64,000 nt of DNA, taken from NCBI RefSeq assembly GCF_001886185.1, contig NZ_JXLA01000010.1:1-64000 (forward strand), written 5' to 3'. This document shows, piece by piece, positions 35,912 to 44,805 of the stretch. Under the pieces are notes generated by a model, which was not told the DNA's origin, made no database searches, and worked only from the letters and a program-made list of their open reading frames with translations. The position numbers and the translations under genes were made by a program. The stretch comes from Enterococcus raffinosus (GTDB taxonomy: Bacteria; Bacillota; Bacilli; Lactobacillales; Enterococcaceae). Positions within the stretch are counted from its first letter, which is position 1. Each line of letters begins with the position of its first letter.

Positions 35912-36613
35912 ATGAAAGTTTTATTTGTATTTGATGACCAAGCTTGTTCAAGTTTTTTTGTCTATGACTTAACTAGCGGAGTAAACAGTCTGTTGCGGAT
36001 TTCTCCAGAAATAAAAATTAAAAAGGTGACACTGGGTGAGTTGTATACTCAAGTGCCGATTGAAAAATTTTTAGCCTATTTTTCACTCGCTTTTTCTATA
36101 GAAGTAAAAAAATATTTGATTTTAAAAAAAGAAGACAGTCTACTTGGTGTGAAAGAAGTGGGACTTGAAGAAGATGGTAAAATGCCAGTGACAGTTTATA
36201 AAAACTTTGTTGCTTTAAAAAATGGTCAACGGTTTACAAAAGGAAAACAACGAATGACACTAGAGGAAATTGATGCTTATATCAGTTATCAAATTGATGA
36301 AGATGGTCGAATGGATGTTTTTGAACGGCAAGAAGACATCATTCGATTGATGAAGCGAAAAACAGTGCGTCCTCGTTTATCATCTATCACTAATAATTAT
36401 GGTACGGTCAAAGAGTATTCCGGTAGTAATCTTAATTTAAAAGACATGTTGAAAATGGGTACAGGTTATTTAGCAAAAGGTAGTGCAAGGATGAATAAAA
36501 TCAATGTACCAGAACCCGATACTTTTTCCTTAAATGGTGATTTTCCATATTATTTAGATAGAGTGGATTGGTGTAAAAACAGCATAAAACTAGGAACGGA
36601 TTTACTGAAATAA
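35912..36613 (+). CDS. LCP-like protein without a membrane anchor, function unknown
   Basis: This 233-residue protein has no signal peptide or membrane helix. Residues about 135-165 (LEEIDAYISYQIDEDGRMDVFERQEDIIRLMKRK region) resemble the end of an LCP (LytR-CpsA-Psr) domain, where the pattern is Gly-x-x-A-x-x-Y-x-R-x-R, then Asp, Arg and Arg-Gln. Several of the usual arginines are missing. Normal LCP enzymes act outside the membrane on lipid-linked sugars, so a soluble form is odd. The start is ATG 35912 after AGAGAGG. No operon partner is apparent, and the LCP link is tentative. Confidence 0.5.
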   Translation: MKVLFVFDDQACSSFFVYDLTSGVNSLLRISPEIKIKKVTLGELYTQVPIEKFLAYFSLAFSIEVKKYLILKKEDSLLGVKEVGLEEDGKMPVTVYKNFVALKNGQRFTKGKQRMTLEEIDAYISYQIDEDGRMDVFERQEDIIRLMKRKTVRPRLSSITNNYGTVKEYSGSNLNLKDMLKMGTGYLAKGSARMNKINVPEPDTFSLNGDFPYYLDRVDWCKNSIKLGTDLLK

Positions 36614-36739
36614 AAAGTTATTCACAGGCAGAGATAAAAAAGCGTTTTTATCAATCAATTTAGCCGCTTACAATTACGAAAAAGTTTTTATATCAACGTT
36701 TTGTTTGGTTTCACAACTGCGAAACTTTTTTATGAAACT

Positions 36740-36770
36740 AATATTAGGCTATTGACAATGACCTAATATT
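36740..36770 (+). promoter_or_regulatory. Inverted repeat around the -35 of the GlsB-like gene
   Basis: AATATTAGG (36740-36748) and CCTAATATT (36762-36770) are perfect inverted halves flanking a consensus TTGACA (36752-36757). A -10 such as TAAACT (36777-36782) follows. The placement suggests a repressor or activator site controlling the small membrane protein. Confidence 0.5.
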
Positions 36771-36809
36771 AAAAATTAAACTAGATTTAGTATCAAGAAT
36801 GGAGGGGTA

Positions 36810-37049
36810 ATGATGATTTGGACATTAATAGTAGGTGCTGTCATTGGGGCAATCGGCGGTAGCCTTTCAGGACGTGGAAAGCAGATGGGTTGTCTCTTTA
36901 ATATTATCGCTGGTTTAGCCGGTTCCTATATAGGTCAAGCGATTTTTGGTCACTGGGGTCCTCATTTAGCAGGAATGGCGTTAGTTCCTTCTATTCTAGG
37001 AGCTGTCGTAGTTGTAGCAGTCGTTTCTTTCTTCACTGGAAGACGATGA
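36810..37049 (+). CDS. GlsB/YeaQ/YmgE-family small membrane protein
   Basis: This 79-residue protein has three glycine-rich membrane helices and the family pattern GAVIGAIGGSLSGRGKQMGCLFNIIAGLAGSYIG. These proteins (also called transglycosylase-associated) are frequently stress-induced in enterococci, though their biochemical role is not established. GGAGGGG precedes the ATG; a second ATG directly follows, so the start could be 36813. A terminator ends the single-gene unit. Confidence 0.87.
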   Translation: MMIWTLIVGAVIGAIGGSLSGRGKQMGCLFNIIAGLAGSYIGQAIFGHWGPHLAGMALVPSILGAVVVVAVVSFFTGRR

Positions 37050-37060
37050 TAATGAATTAA

Positions 37061-37091
37061 CAGAAGTCGATTTTCGGCTTCTGTTTTTTTT
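37061..37091 (+). terminator. Terminator after the GlsB-like gene
   Basis: CAGAAGTCG (37061-37069) pairs with CGGCTTCTG (37075-37083) with one mismatch, followed by eight T residues. Confidence 0.9.
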
Positions 37092-37144
37092 GTGAAGCTT
37101 CTATTGTTTTTCTAGACGTGTTCGTTCAGCTTTTTGACACACTT

Positions 37145-37153
37145 TGTTATAAT
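37145..37153 (+). promoter_or_regulatory. Extended -10 promoter of the Xaa-Pro peptidase gene
   Basis: TGTTATAAT (37145-37153) is a consensus -10 preceded by the TG extension. It lies 19 bases before the ATG, so the leader would be very short. Confidence 0.5.
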
Positions 37154-37171
37154 GGATAATGGGTGATAAGA

Positions 37172-38236
37172 ATGATAAAACGAATTGAAAAATTACGTAC
37201 ACTGATGAAAAAAGAAGTAATTGATGCTTACTTAGTAACAAGTCCAGCTAACCTTCGTTATTTGACAAATTTTACCGGAACGGCAGGGTTGGCATTTATC
37301 ACATTAAATAATGCGTTCTTTATTACAGATTTTCGTTACACTGAGCAGGCAAGTGAACAAGTTCAAGCCATGACAATCATTCAACATCAAGGAGATATTG
37401 TAAGTGAGATTCTCAAGCTGATAGAACATGAAGAAGTCAATGTTTTAGGATTTGAGGATTCGTTTATGACTTATGCGGATTATTCTGTTTTTGAGGAAGT
37501 GATTGATGCTGAATTGGCTCCAGCAAGTGGACTAATTGAAAAATTAAGAGAGCAGAAAGACTCTGGTGAAATCGCCATTATTGAAAAAGCATGTGCCATT
37601 GCTGATGAAGGTTTTGAACATGTTTTAAAAATGATTCGTCCTGGAATGACAGAGATTGAGGTGGCTAACCAGCTAGATTTCTTCATGCGTTCACTTGGTG
37701 CAACAGGAACATCGTTTGATACGATTGTTGCAAGTGGTGTACGTTCCGCTTTACCCCACGGTGTAGCCAGTGAAAAAATGATCGAGCAGGGAGATTTAAT
37801 TACACTTGATTTTGGCTGTGTATATCAAGGTTACGTGTCAGACATTACACGAACTTTTGCGATAGGTGACCCTGGTCAAGAGTTAAAAGATATTTATCAA
37901 ATTGTATTAGATGCGCAATTACACGTTCTGGCTGCAGCACAAGTTGGTGTAACTGGTGCACAATTGGATGCCGTCGCTCGGAACATTATTACGGAAGCTG
38001 GATATGGTGAAGCTTTCGGACATTCTACTGGACATGGTATTGGCTTGGACATTCACGAAGGACCAAATATTAGCCGTTCCAATGAAAAAACCTTAGCGGT
38101 GGGCAATGTTATCACGGATGAACCAGGAATTTACATAGCTGGTTTAGGTGGTGTGCGAATAGAAGATGATCTAGTGATTTTAGCTGAGGGCAATCGAATC
38201 TTAACTCAATCATCAAAAGAACTGATTATTTTATAA
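37172..38236 (+). CDS. M24-family Xaa-Pro peptidase
   Basis: This 354-residue protein has a creatinase-type N-terminal domain and a C-terminal M24 pita-bread domain. The five metal ligands can be seen: two Asp in LDFGCVYQGYVSDITRTF, the His in FGHSTGHGIGLDIHEGP, and Glu in TDEPGIYI and VRIEDDLV. It removes N-terminal residues before proline. The start is ATG 37172 behind GGGTGA. In Firmicutes it is commonly encoded just before efp, as here. Confidence 0.92.
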   Translation: MIKRIEKLRTLMKKEVIDAYLVTSPANLRYLTNFTGTAGLAFITLNNAFFITDFRYTEQASEQVQAMTIIQHQGDIVSEILKLIEHEEVNVLGFEDSFMTYADYSVFEEVIDAELAPASGLIEKLREQKDSGEIAIIEKACAIADEGFEHVLKMIRPGMTEIEVANQLDFFMRSLGATGTSFDTIVASGVRSALPHGVASEKMIEQGDLITLDFGCVYQGYVSDITRTFAIGDPGQELKDIYQIVLDAQLHVLAAAQVGVTGAQLDAVARNIITEAGYGEAFGHSTGHGIGLDIHEGPNISRSNEKTLAVGNVITDEPGIYIAGLGGVRIEDDLVILAEGNRILTQSSKELIIL

Positions 38237-38402
38237 ACTTTTTGCTTTTGTATCCCTTGTTAAAAACTTAGTGGAAACAAGGCTGTGTTTTTTGTTAAGA
38301 AATAGTTTCATTAAAAACGAATGACCTAAACAGAGTAGTGGTAGCGTAAGTAAACAAGAAATGATAAACTAGAACCAAATCTGTAAAGATGGGGTAATAG
38401 GT

Positions 38403-38430
38403 AGATAATCACTTCTTTTGATTATCTTTT
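38403..38430 (+). terminator. Hairpin with T run directly before the efp start
   Basis: AGATAATC (38403-38410) pairs with GATTATCT (38420-38427), followed by TTT. It sits 10 bases before the efp ribosome site, so it could be the end of the upstream transcript or an attenuator. A weaker CCTTGTT/AACAAGG hairpin lies at 38255-38282. Confidence 0.45.
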
Positions 38431-38451
38431 AGTGAATTAGGAGGAAGTATC

Positions 38452-39009
38452 ATGATTTCAGTAAACGATTTTAAAACTGGTTTGACTATCGAGGTGGATG
38501 GCGGCATTTGGCGCGTAGTTGACTTTCAACATGTAAAACCAGGTAAAGGTGCGGCCTTCGTTCGTTCAAAACTTAAAAATTTACGTACTGGAGCAGTTCA
38601 AGAAAAAACGTTCCGTGCAGGTGAAAAAGTAGCGAAAGCTCAAATTGACAATAAAAAAATGCAATACCTTTATGATGACGGAGACAACTATGTTTTCATG
38701 GATATGCAGAGCTATGAACAAATTGAGATGCCTAAACAACAAGTGGCAGAAGAAATGCTCTACGTGTTAGAAAACACTGAACTTACTGTTATTATGTATG
38801 GTAATGAGGTATTAGGGGTGGACCTTCCTAATACTGTTACTCTAGAGGTTGCAGAAACGGAGCCCAATATCAAGGGTGATACATCATCAGGTGGTTCAAA
38901 ACCCGCTGTAATGGAAACTGGCTTGACAGTAAATGTACCATTCTTCGTAAATCAAGGAGATAAGCTGATTGTTAATACACAAGATGGCAGTTATGTTTCT
39001 CGAGCATAA
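38452..39009 (+). CDS. efp: Elongation factor P
   Basis: This 185-residue, three-domain protein relieves ribosome stalling at polyproline stretches. The conserved tip loop [12 protein letters not shown] puts the modifiable lysine at position 32. Length and the C-terminal [17 protein letters not shown] match the family. AGGAGG precedes the ATG. Confidence 0.96.
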   Translation: MISVNDFKTGLTIEVDGGIWRVVDFQHVKPGKGAAFVRSKLKNLRTGAVQEKTFRAGEKVAKAQIDNKKMQYLYDDGDNYVFMDMQSYEQIEMPKQQVAEEMLYVLENTELTVIMYGNEVLGVDLPNTVTLEVAETEPNIKGDTSSGGSKPAVMETGLTVNVPFFVNQGDKLIVNTQDGSYVSRA

Positions 39010-39196
39010 TCGTTTTTGCTGTTCTATTTTGATTAGTTGAAGATTTAGAAACGTCATTAATATTTAATTTCTTATGAATAGAGATTTTTAAATTAAATTA
39101 ATTATGTATATTCTGTTAGATGATATACGATATCAGTAACGGCCTTATTTTTCTTTAGAGAAATAAGGATATTTGGAGGAATAAGGAGAGAGTAAA

Positions 39197-39622
39197 ATGG
39201 CAGATGAAAAAAATTTAGTTTTAGGCGAAAGCCCAGAACTTGGTGAGATTATTATTGCGCCAGAAGTAATCGAAGTAATTATCGGAATTGCAGCCTCAAA
39301 AGTTGATGGTGTCTATGGTATGCGTGGTTCCTTAGCTAGCAATGTCACTGAATTGCTTGGTAAATCAGCACACGGTAAAGGCGTTTATCTTAAAAACGAT
39401 GAAGATGGTTTAAAAGTCGATATCTATTCTTACTTTGATTATGGAACTTCTGTACCAAAAGTAGCGATGGCAATGCAGGAACGTGTAAAACAGCAAGTAT
39501 TGTTCATGACTGATTTAGCTTTAAGTGAAGTAAACATTCATGTTGTAGGTGTAGTTGCGGAAAAATTGGAACAACCGACCCTAGAAGAATTATTTAATGA
39601 TGAAGAGGAAAATAATGAGTAA
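39197..39622 (+). CDS. Asp23/Gls24-family protein (YqhY type)
   Basis: This 141-residue protein has the Asp23 (DUF322) domain over residues 10-125, with IIIAPEVIEVIIGIAASKVDGVYGM and VNIHVVGVVAE. Its position between efp and nusB is that of YqhY, an Asp23 relative near fatty-acid and nusB genes in Firmicutes. The acidic tail is typical. A CCTTATTT/AAATAAGG hairpin (39143-39168) precedes its ribosome site. It overlaps nusB by 8 bases. Confidence 0.9.
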   Translation: MADEKNLVLGESPELGEIIIAPEVIEVIIGIAASKVDGVYGMRGSLASNVTELLGKSAHGKGVYLKNDEDGLKVDIYSYFDYGTSVPKVAMAMQERVKQQVLFMTDLALSEVNIHVVGVVAEKLEQPTLEELFNDEEENNE

Positions 39623-40073
39623 AGAATTGTCACGTCACGAGATTCGGGAAAAAGCATTGCAGGCATTATTTCCCTTAGATTTTAATCAAGAGTTAACTAA
39701 AAAAGATGCGATCAACCATGCTTTAAGTATTGATCAACAAGAATTTGTCAGTGATGACGAAGAAGCATTTGTTCCCATCTATCTGGATGAATTAGTTGGT
39801 GGAGTTGTCGATCATCAAACAGAGCTGGATGAAATTATAAAAAAACACCTGCGTTCTAACTGGACGATTCAACGAATTGCAAAAATGGATTTGATTATTT
39901 TGCGACTAGGAATCTATGAAATGTTGTACAACACGCAAGTACCCAATCGAGTAGTTTTAAACGAAGCAATCGAGTTAGCCAAAACTTTCAGTGACGACCA
40001 GTCAAGAAAGTTTGTCAATGGTATCTTATCTAATGTAATGAAAGAGATCGATGAAGCTGGGGCAAATAGCTAA
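39615..40073 (+). CDS. nusB: Transcription antitermination factor NusB
   Basis: This 152-residue all-helical protein works with NusE in rRNA antitermination. The N-terminal SRHEIREKALQALFPLDF and C-terminal VPNRVVLNEAIELAKTFSDDQSRKFVNGIL are family signatures. The start is ATG 39615 behind GAGGAA, inside the end of the Asp23-type gene. A long hairpin overlaps its stop codon. Confidence 0.95.
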   Translation: MSKELSRHEIREKALQALFPLDFNQELTKKDAINHALSIDQQEFVSDDEEAFVPIYLDELVGGVVDHQTELDEIIKKHLRSNWTIQRIAKMDLIILRLGIYEMLYNTQVPNRVVLNEAIELAKTFSDDQSRKFVNGILSNVMKEIDEAGANS

Positions 40074-40095
40074 TAAAGCTATTTTTCCCAGCTTC
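40053..40095 (+). terminator. Long hairpin spanning the nusB stop codon
   Basis: GAAGCTGGG (40053-40061) pairs with CCCAGCTTC (40087-40095), and AATAGCT (40065-40071) pairs with AGCTATT (40077-40083) inside it. The tail is only ATTT, so termination would be weak; it may protect the nusB mRNA or partly insulate folD. Confidence 0.45.
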
Positions 40096-40130
40096 ATTTA
40101 AACTATACAGAAAAAGAAGTGGGGATTAAT

Positions 40131-40988
40131 ATGGCGCAAATTATCGATGGTAAAAAATTGGCAGAAAAACTTCAAAAAGAAACAGCAAGTCAAGTGAATA
40201 CGTTGGCAGAAAAAGGAATTTATCCTGGATTGGTTGTCCTATTGGTCGGAGAAAACCCAGCCAGCCAGATCTATGTAAGAAATAAAGAACGGGCTGCTAA
40301 GAAAATTGGTATCCATTCAGAGGTAAAACGTTATCCTGAAAGTATTACTGAAACTGAGCTGATTAGAGAAATCGAACAATTTAATCAATCAGATGAATTT
40401 CATGGAATATTAGTTCAGTTACCTTTGCCAGATCATATTGATGAAGAAAAGGTTTTACTGGCAATTAATCCTTTAAAGGACGTTGATGGGTTTCATCCAA
40501 TGAATATGGGAAGATTATTTGCTGGAATGCCCCATACGATTCCTTGTACTCCTTATGGCATTATGAAAATGTTTGAAGAATATGATATCCCTTTGGCAGG
40601 TAAACAGGCAGTAGTGATAGGTCGAAGCAATATTGTGGGTAAACCAATGGCGATTTTATTATTAGAGGCGGATGCAACAGTCACATTAACCCATTCAAAA
40701 ACGAAAGATTTGGCAAAAGTAGCTAGTAAGGCGGATATTTTAGTTGTAGCAATCGGCAGAGGCCACTTCGTTACAAAAGAATTTGTTAAGCCAGGAGCAG
40801 TTGTCATTGATGTTGGAATGAATCGAAATGAAGAAGGAAAATTAATAGGTGATGTGAAGTTCGATGAAGTCGAACCAATCGCTAGCTACATTACCCCGGT
40901 TCCTGGGGGAGTAGGACCTATGACCATCACTATGTTAATGCAGCAAACAGTCGAATGTTGTGAGCGACAAGTACTGAATCACGAATAA
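40131..40988 (+). CDS. folD: Methylenetetrahydrofolate dehydrogenase/cyclohydrolase
   Basis: This 285-residue bifunctional enzyme interconverts methylene-, methenyl- and formyl-tetrahydrofolate. Motifs include [13 protein letters not shown] (catalytic Lys region), [20 protein letters not shown], the NADP loop [12 protein letters not shown] and the C-terminal [10 protein letters not shown]. The start is ATG 40131; GTG 40119 would add four residues. It is followed closely by xseA. Confidence 0.95.
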   Translation: MAQIIDGKKLAEKLQKETASQVNTLAEKGIYPGLVVLLVGENPASQIYVRNKERAAKKIGIHSEVKRYPESITETELIREIEQFNQSDEFHGILVQLPLPDHIDEEKVLLAINPLKDVDGFHPMNMGRLFAGMPHTIPCTPYGIMKMFEEYDIPLAGKQAVVIGRSNIVGKPMAILLLEADATVTLTHSKTKDLAKVASKADILVVAIGRGHFVTKEFVKPGAVVIDVGMNRNEEGKLIGDVKFDEVEPIASYITPVPGGVGPMTITMLMQQTVECCERQVLNHE

Positions 40989-41003
40989 CAAAGAGGTGTT
41001 TAA

Positions 41004-42338
41004 ATGGCACAAGAATATTTAACCGTCAGTGCTTTAAACAAGTATATTAAACGGAAGTTCGATGTAGACCCCTATTTAGAGCGGGTCTATTTGACCGGAG
41101 AGATATCAAATTTCCGTATGCGAGCAAACAGTCATCAATACTTTAGTTTAAAGGATGAACGTTCCAAAATAAGTGCTATTATGTTTAAAGGAGCGTTTCA
41201 AAAGCTGAGGTTTACGCCAAAAGAAGGTATGAAAGTATTAGTGGTAGGTCGCGTGGCATTGTATGAAGCTAGTGGCAACTATCAGATTTATATAGATCAT
41301 ATGGAGCCTGACGGTGTCGGTGCGCTCTATCAAGCATTAGCAGAATTGCGAGAGAAATTGGATAAAGAAGGATTGTTTTCTCTCCCCAAAAAGTCATTGC
41401 CTCGCTTTCCGAAACGAATCGCTGTAATCACTAGTCCTAGTGGCGCAGTGATCAGAGATATTATTACAACAGTAAAACGCCGATATCCCATTGTGCAACT
41501 GGTTTTATTTCCCACATTGGTTCAGGGAGATAAAGCTGCTGCAGATATTGTCTCAAATATCAAAAAGGCCGAGAAGTTGAATTTTGATACTATGATTATT
41601 GGTCGAGGTGGGGGATCGATTGAAGATCTTTGGCCCTTTAATGAAGAGATTGTCGCTCGAGCAATTGCAGCATCTCCGATTCCCGTCATCTCTTCAGTCG
41701 GGCACGAAACGGATACGACGATCGCTGATTTAGTTGCAGATGTCCGAGCAGCAACGCCAACAGCAGCTGCAGAATTAGCGGTACCTGTTTTATCGGAAGA
41801 AATTTTACGAGTTAAAGAGAAACAAGCACGTCTAGAACAAGCCTTTATGCATCAATTACAACGAAAAAAAGACCGTTTTGAACGTTTGCAGCAATCCTAT
41901 ATCTTTAGACAGCCTGCACGATTATACGAAGCGCAAAGTGTGCGATTGGATCGATTAGTACAACAATTGCAACAAAATATGACTGTTTTAGTCAATCAGC
42001 GAGAACGCGAATTGATGCAGTACAGCAGTCGCTTGGCCCAAGCCAATCCTATCAATCGTTTGAAACAAGCGCAACAGCAAATGACATATTTACAGGAACG
42101 GCTACAGCAGCAAATGCAGGGATATATAGAAGCTCAACAGCGTAGATTACAGCAGGCAGTTATGTCTCTTGATTTATTAAGTCCACTAAAAACGATGGGA
42201 CGAGGGTTTACATATACGACCCAAGATGACCAAGTAATTCGTTCTGTTAAGAATTTAAAAGAAAAAGAAATGGTCGTGCATTTTGTTGATGGAAATGTAA
42301 AGGCATCAATCTTAGAAATTGAGGAAGGAAAAAAATAA
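41004..42338 (+). CDS. xseA: Exodeoxyribonuclease VII large subunit
   Basis: This 444-residue protein has an N-terminal OB fold ([23 protein letters not shown]), the catalytic core with [31 protein letters not shown] and [12 protein letters not shown], and a long Gln-rich coiled-coil region (about 280-390) that binds XseB. The enzyme degrades single-stranded DNA. Its stop overlaps the xseB start by one base. Confidence 0.95.
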   Translation: MAQEYLTVSALNKYIKRKFDVDPYLERVYLTGEISNFRMRANSHQYFSLKDERSKISAIMFKGAFQKLRFTPKEGMKVLVVGRVALYEASGNYQIYIDHMEPDGVGALYQALAELREKLDKEGLFSLPKKSLPRFPKRIAVITSPSGAVIRDIITTVKRRYPIVQLVLFPTLVQGDKAAADIVSNIKKAEKLNFDTMIIGRGGGSIEDLWPFNEEIVARAIAASPIPVISSVGHETDTTIADLVADVRAATPTAAAELAVPVLSEEILRVKEKQARLEQAFMHQLQRKKDRFERLQQSYIFRQPARLYEAQSVRLDRLVQQLQQNMTVLVNQRERELMQYSSRLAQANPINRLKQAQQQMTYLQERLQQQMQGYIEAQQRRLQQAVMSLDLLSPLKTMGRGFTYTTQDDQVIRSVKNLKEKEMVVHFVDGNVKASILEIEEGKK

Positions 42339-42559
42339 TGGAAAATATAACCTTTGAAGAATCAATTACTCAACTAGAAAATATTGTGTCACAATTAGAA
42401 CGTGGCGATGTGCCATTAGAAGAAGCACTTGAAGCATTTCAAAAAGGTATGGTTTTAAGCAAGCAATGTCAGGATACTTTAACGAAAGCAGAAAAGACAT
42501 TAACCAAGATGATGAGTGAAGATGAAGAAGTGCCTTTTACAGGTGAGGAGGGAGCCTAA
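42338..42559 (+). CDS. xseB: Exodeoxyribonuclease VII small subunit
   Basis: This 73-residue helical hairpin protein has the family pattern [33 protein letters not shown]. Several copies wrap the coiled coil of XseA. One-base overlaps with xseA and ispA show tight translational coupling. Confidence 0.94.
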   Translation: MENITFEESITQLENIVSQLERGDVPLEEALEAFQKGMVLSKQCQDTLTKAEKTLTKMMSEDEEVPFTGEEGA

Positions 42560-43443
42560 TGTTACAGCAGCTTTCTGCTGAAGAGCTACCTAAAGTTGAA
42601 AAAGAAATAATTGATTTTATCAACACCTACACAACACATGAAGAGTTAAAGGAAAGTATGCTTTATTCAATTAATGCGGGGGGAAAAAGGATTCGCCCGT
42701 TAATAGTATTGGCGACAGTAAAAGCTTTTCAAAAAGAGTTGTCTTTGCCCGTTTACCAGACTGCGGGAGCATTAGAAATGATTCACACCTATTCGTTAAT
42801 CCATGATGATCTTCCAGCAATGGACGACGATGATTTACGACGTGGGAAACCGACGAATCATAAGGTTTTCGGTGAAGCATTAGCAATTTTAGCAGGAGAT
42901 GGCCTTTTAACGGGTGCGTTTCAACTGCTCAGTGAAACTATTTTAGACTCCACTGAAACTGTCTTGTTGATCCAGTTATTAGCAAAGGCTGCTGGGACTG
43001 GAGGCATGGTTGCAGGACAAGCGGGAGATATGGCGGCAGAAAAGCAGCATGTTTCATTAGATGAATTAAAGATAATTCATCGTGGGAAAACAGGTGCTTT
43101 GTTGACTTATGCTTTCGTAGCTGGAGGAATCCTTGCGAATCAAACGGAGTATGTGCTTGAACTTCTAAAAAAACTTGGTGGGCACATTGGTTTGGCTTTT
43201 CAAATTCGGGATGATTTATTGGATATTGTGAGTTCAACAGAAGAATTAGGAAAGCAAGTCGGTCAGGACGAAAAATCAGATAAAAGCACATACCCAGCAT
43301 TATTGGGAGTTGAAGGGGCTAAGCAGTCTCTGGTAGACGAGTTAAGTCAAGCTGAAGATACAATCCAACAATTATCAAAAGTGGCAGAAGTTCAGCCTGA
43401 AATTTTCGAAGATTTACTAGCGCTCTTTGCTCTGAAGAAATAA
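42559..43443 (+). CDS. ispA: Polyprenyl (farnesyl/geranylgeranyl) diphosphate synthase
   Basis: This 294-residue enzyme condenses isopentenyl units to make the C15 primer for undecaprenol and quinones. The two aspartate-rich motifs are present, DDLPAMDDDDLRRGKPTNH near residue 83 and FQIRDDLLDI near residue 215. Placement behind xseB is typical of Firmicutes. Confidence 0.93.
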   Translation: MLQQLSAEELPKVEKEIIDFINTYTTHEELKESMLYSINAGGKRIRPLIVLATVKAFQKELSLPVYQTAGALEMIHTYSLIHDDLPAMDDDDLRRGKPTNHKVFGEALAILAGDGLLTGAFQLLSETILDSTETVLLIQLLAKAAGTGGMVAGQAGDMAAEKQHVSLDELKIIHRGKTGALLTYAFVAGGILANQTEYVLELLKKLGGHIGLAFQIRDDLLDIVSSTEELGKQVGQDEKSDKSTYPALLGVEGAKQSLVDELSQAEDTIQQLSKVAEVQPEIFEDLLALFALKK

Positions 43444-43487
43444 TGTGTTGAATGAAGTTAAATCTATTATAAGAAATAGGAGATATC

Positions 43488-44303
43488 ATGAAAAAAGAAC
43501 GTGTCGACGTGTTGGCTTTTAATCAGGGACTTTTTGAAACCAGAGAAAAGGCTAAACGCGGCGTGATGGCTGGTTTAGTATATGATCAAAAAAATGAACG
43601 ACTAGATAAACCTGGTGAAAAAATTTCAATTGAGACAGTTTTACAAGTAAAAGGGCAAAGCTTAGCGTATGTTTCTCGTGGTGGATTAAAATTAGAAAAG
43701 GCTCTAAAAAGTTTTGATGTAGATATTGATCAAAAAATTCTGTTGGACATAGGATCTTCTACAGGCGGGTTCACAGACGTTGCATTGCAAAACGGTGCTT
43801 TGTTAAGCTATGCCTTAGATGTTGGCTATAATCAATTGGCTTGGAAACTACGTCAGGATGAGCGAGTAGTTGTCATGGAACGAACGAATTTCCGTTATTC
43901 TAAGTTAGCAGATTTTAAGAAGGGACAACCAAATTTTGCAACAATTGATGTTTCCTTTATCTCTTTAAAGCTGATTTTACCTCCCTTACATGAAATTTTG
44001 ATGGATAACGGTGACGTGGTCGCGTTGATTAAACCACAATTTGAAGCGGGAAGAGAATTTGTAGGGAAAAAGGGAATTGTTAAGGACCCAAAAACACATT
44101 TGATGGTGTTAAAGGAAATTACTGATTTTGCAATAGCGCATGGTTTTAATGTAGAAGAACTGACTTTTTCTCCTATTACTGGTGGGGAAGGAAACATTGA
44201 GTTTTTGGCTCATTTGAAAAAAGTACCTGAAACAGGTTGTTTAAAATCAGAAATTAATTTGGAAATGGTTGTAGCAGAGGCTCATCAGCAATTAGATAAA
44301 TGA
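43488..44303 (+). CDS. tlyA: TlyA-family rRNA 2'-O-methyltransferase
   Basis: This 271-residue protein has an N-terminal S4 RNA-binding domain (residues 1-65) and an FtsJ/RrmJ-type methyltransferase domain with the SAM site LLDIGSSTGGFTDVAL, plus ALIKPQFEAGRE. TlyA methylates 16S and 23S rRNA 2'-hydroxyls in other bacteria; the hemolysin name is historical. It begins an operon-like run with argR and recN. Confidence 0.92.
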   Translation: MKKERVDVLAFNQGLFETREKAKRGVMAGLVYDQKNERLDKPGEKISIETVLQVKGQSLAYVSRGGLKLEKALKSFDVDIDQKILLDIGSSTGGFTDVALQNGALLSYALDVGYNQLAWKLRQDERVVVMERTNFRYSKLADFKKGQPNFATIDVSFISLKLILPPLHEILMDNGDVVALIKPQFEAGREFVGKKGIVKDPKTHLMVLKEITDFAIAHGFNVEELTFSPITGGEGNIEFLAHLKKVPETGCLKSEINLEMVVAEAHQQLDK

Positions 44304-44318
44304 TCAGGAGGAAAAGAA

Positions 44319-44777
44319 ATGCGAAAAGACGAGCGCCATCGCATTATTACTAAGTTATTGAGCGAGTATGATGTGAAGAAGCAGGAGGAATTTGTAACAG
44401 TTCTTGCGCGAGAAGGTGTGAAAGTAACTCAAGCAACAATTTCACGTGATATCAAGGAAATGAAACTCATTAAGGTACCTTCTCCGAATGGTGGGTATCG
44501 ATACAGTATGCCCCTTCAAGAACAGGAAGACGTGAATGAAAAACTGGCTGATTTGTTAAAAGATGCCATGGTTTCTATTGATCAAATGGAGAAATTTATC
44601 AGTGTTAAAACACTTCCGGGAAATGCGTCTGCCTGTGCAAATCTATTAGAAAAACAATTCATGAAAAATTTATTTACGACCTTGAATGATGATGATAGTG
44701 TTTTGATGATTGCAAGAACAGAAGACGATGCAAAATATATAAAACAAGATATCGTTGAAAAAAGCCAGAATAATTAG
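44319..44777 (+). CDS. argR: ArgR/AhrC-family arginine regulator
   Basis: This 152-residue protein has an N-terminal winged helix with VTQATISRDIKEMKLIKVP and a C-terminal arginine-binding and hexamerisation domain containing LPGNASACANLLE. The C-terminal Asp pair in DDDSVLMIARTEDDA fits arginine sensing. Located between tlyA and recN, this is the conserved AhrC position in Firmicutes. Confidence 0.92.
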   Translation: MRKDERHRIITKLLSEYDVKKQEEFVTVLAREGVKVTQATISRDIKEMKLIKVPSPNGGYRYSMPLQEQEDVNEKLADLLKDAMVSIDQMEKFISVKTLPGNASACANLLEKQFMKNLFTTLNDDDSVLMIARTEDDAKYIKQDIVEKSQNN

Positions 44778-44805
44778 TAAGTCTCATTAAAAGGAGAATA
44801 TGAAA

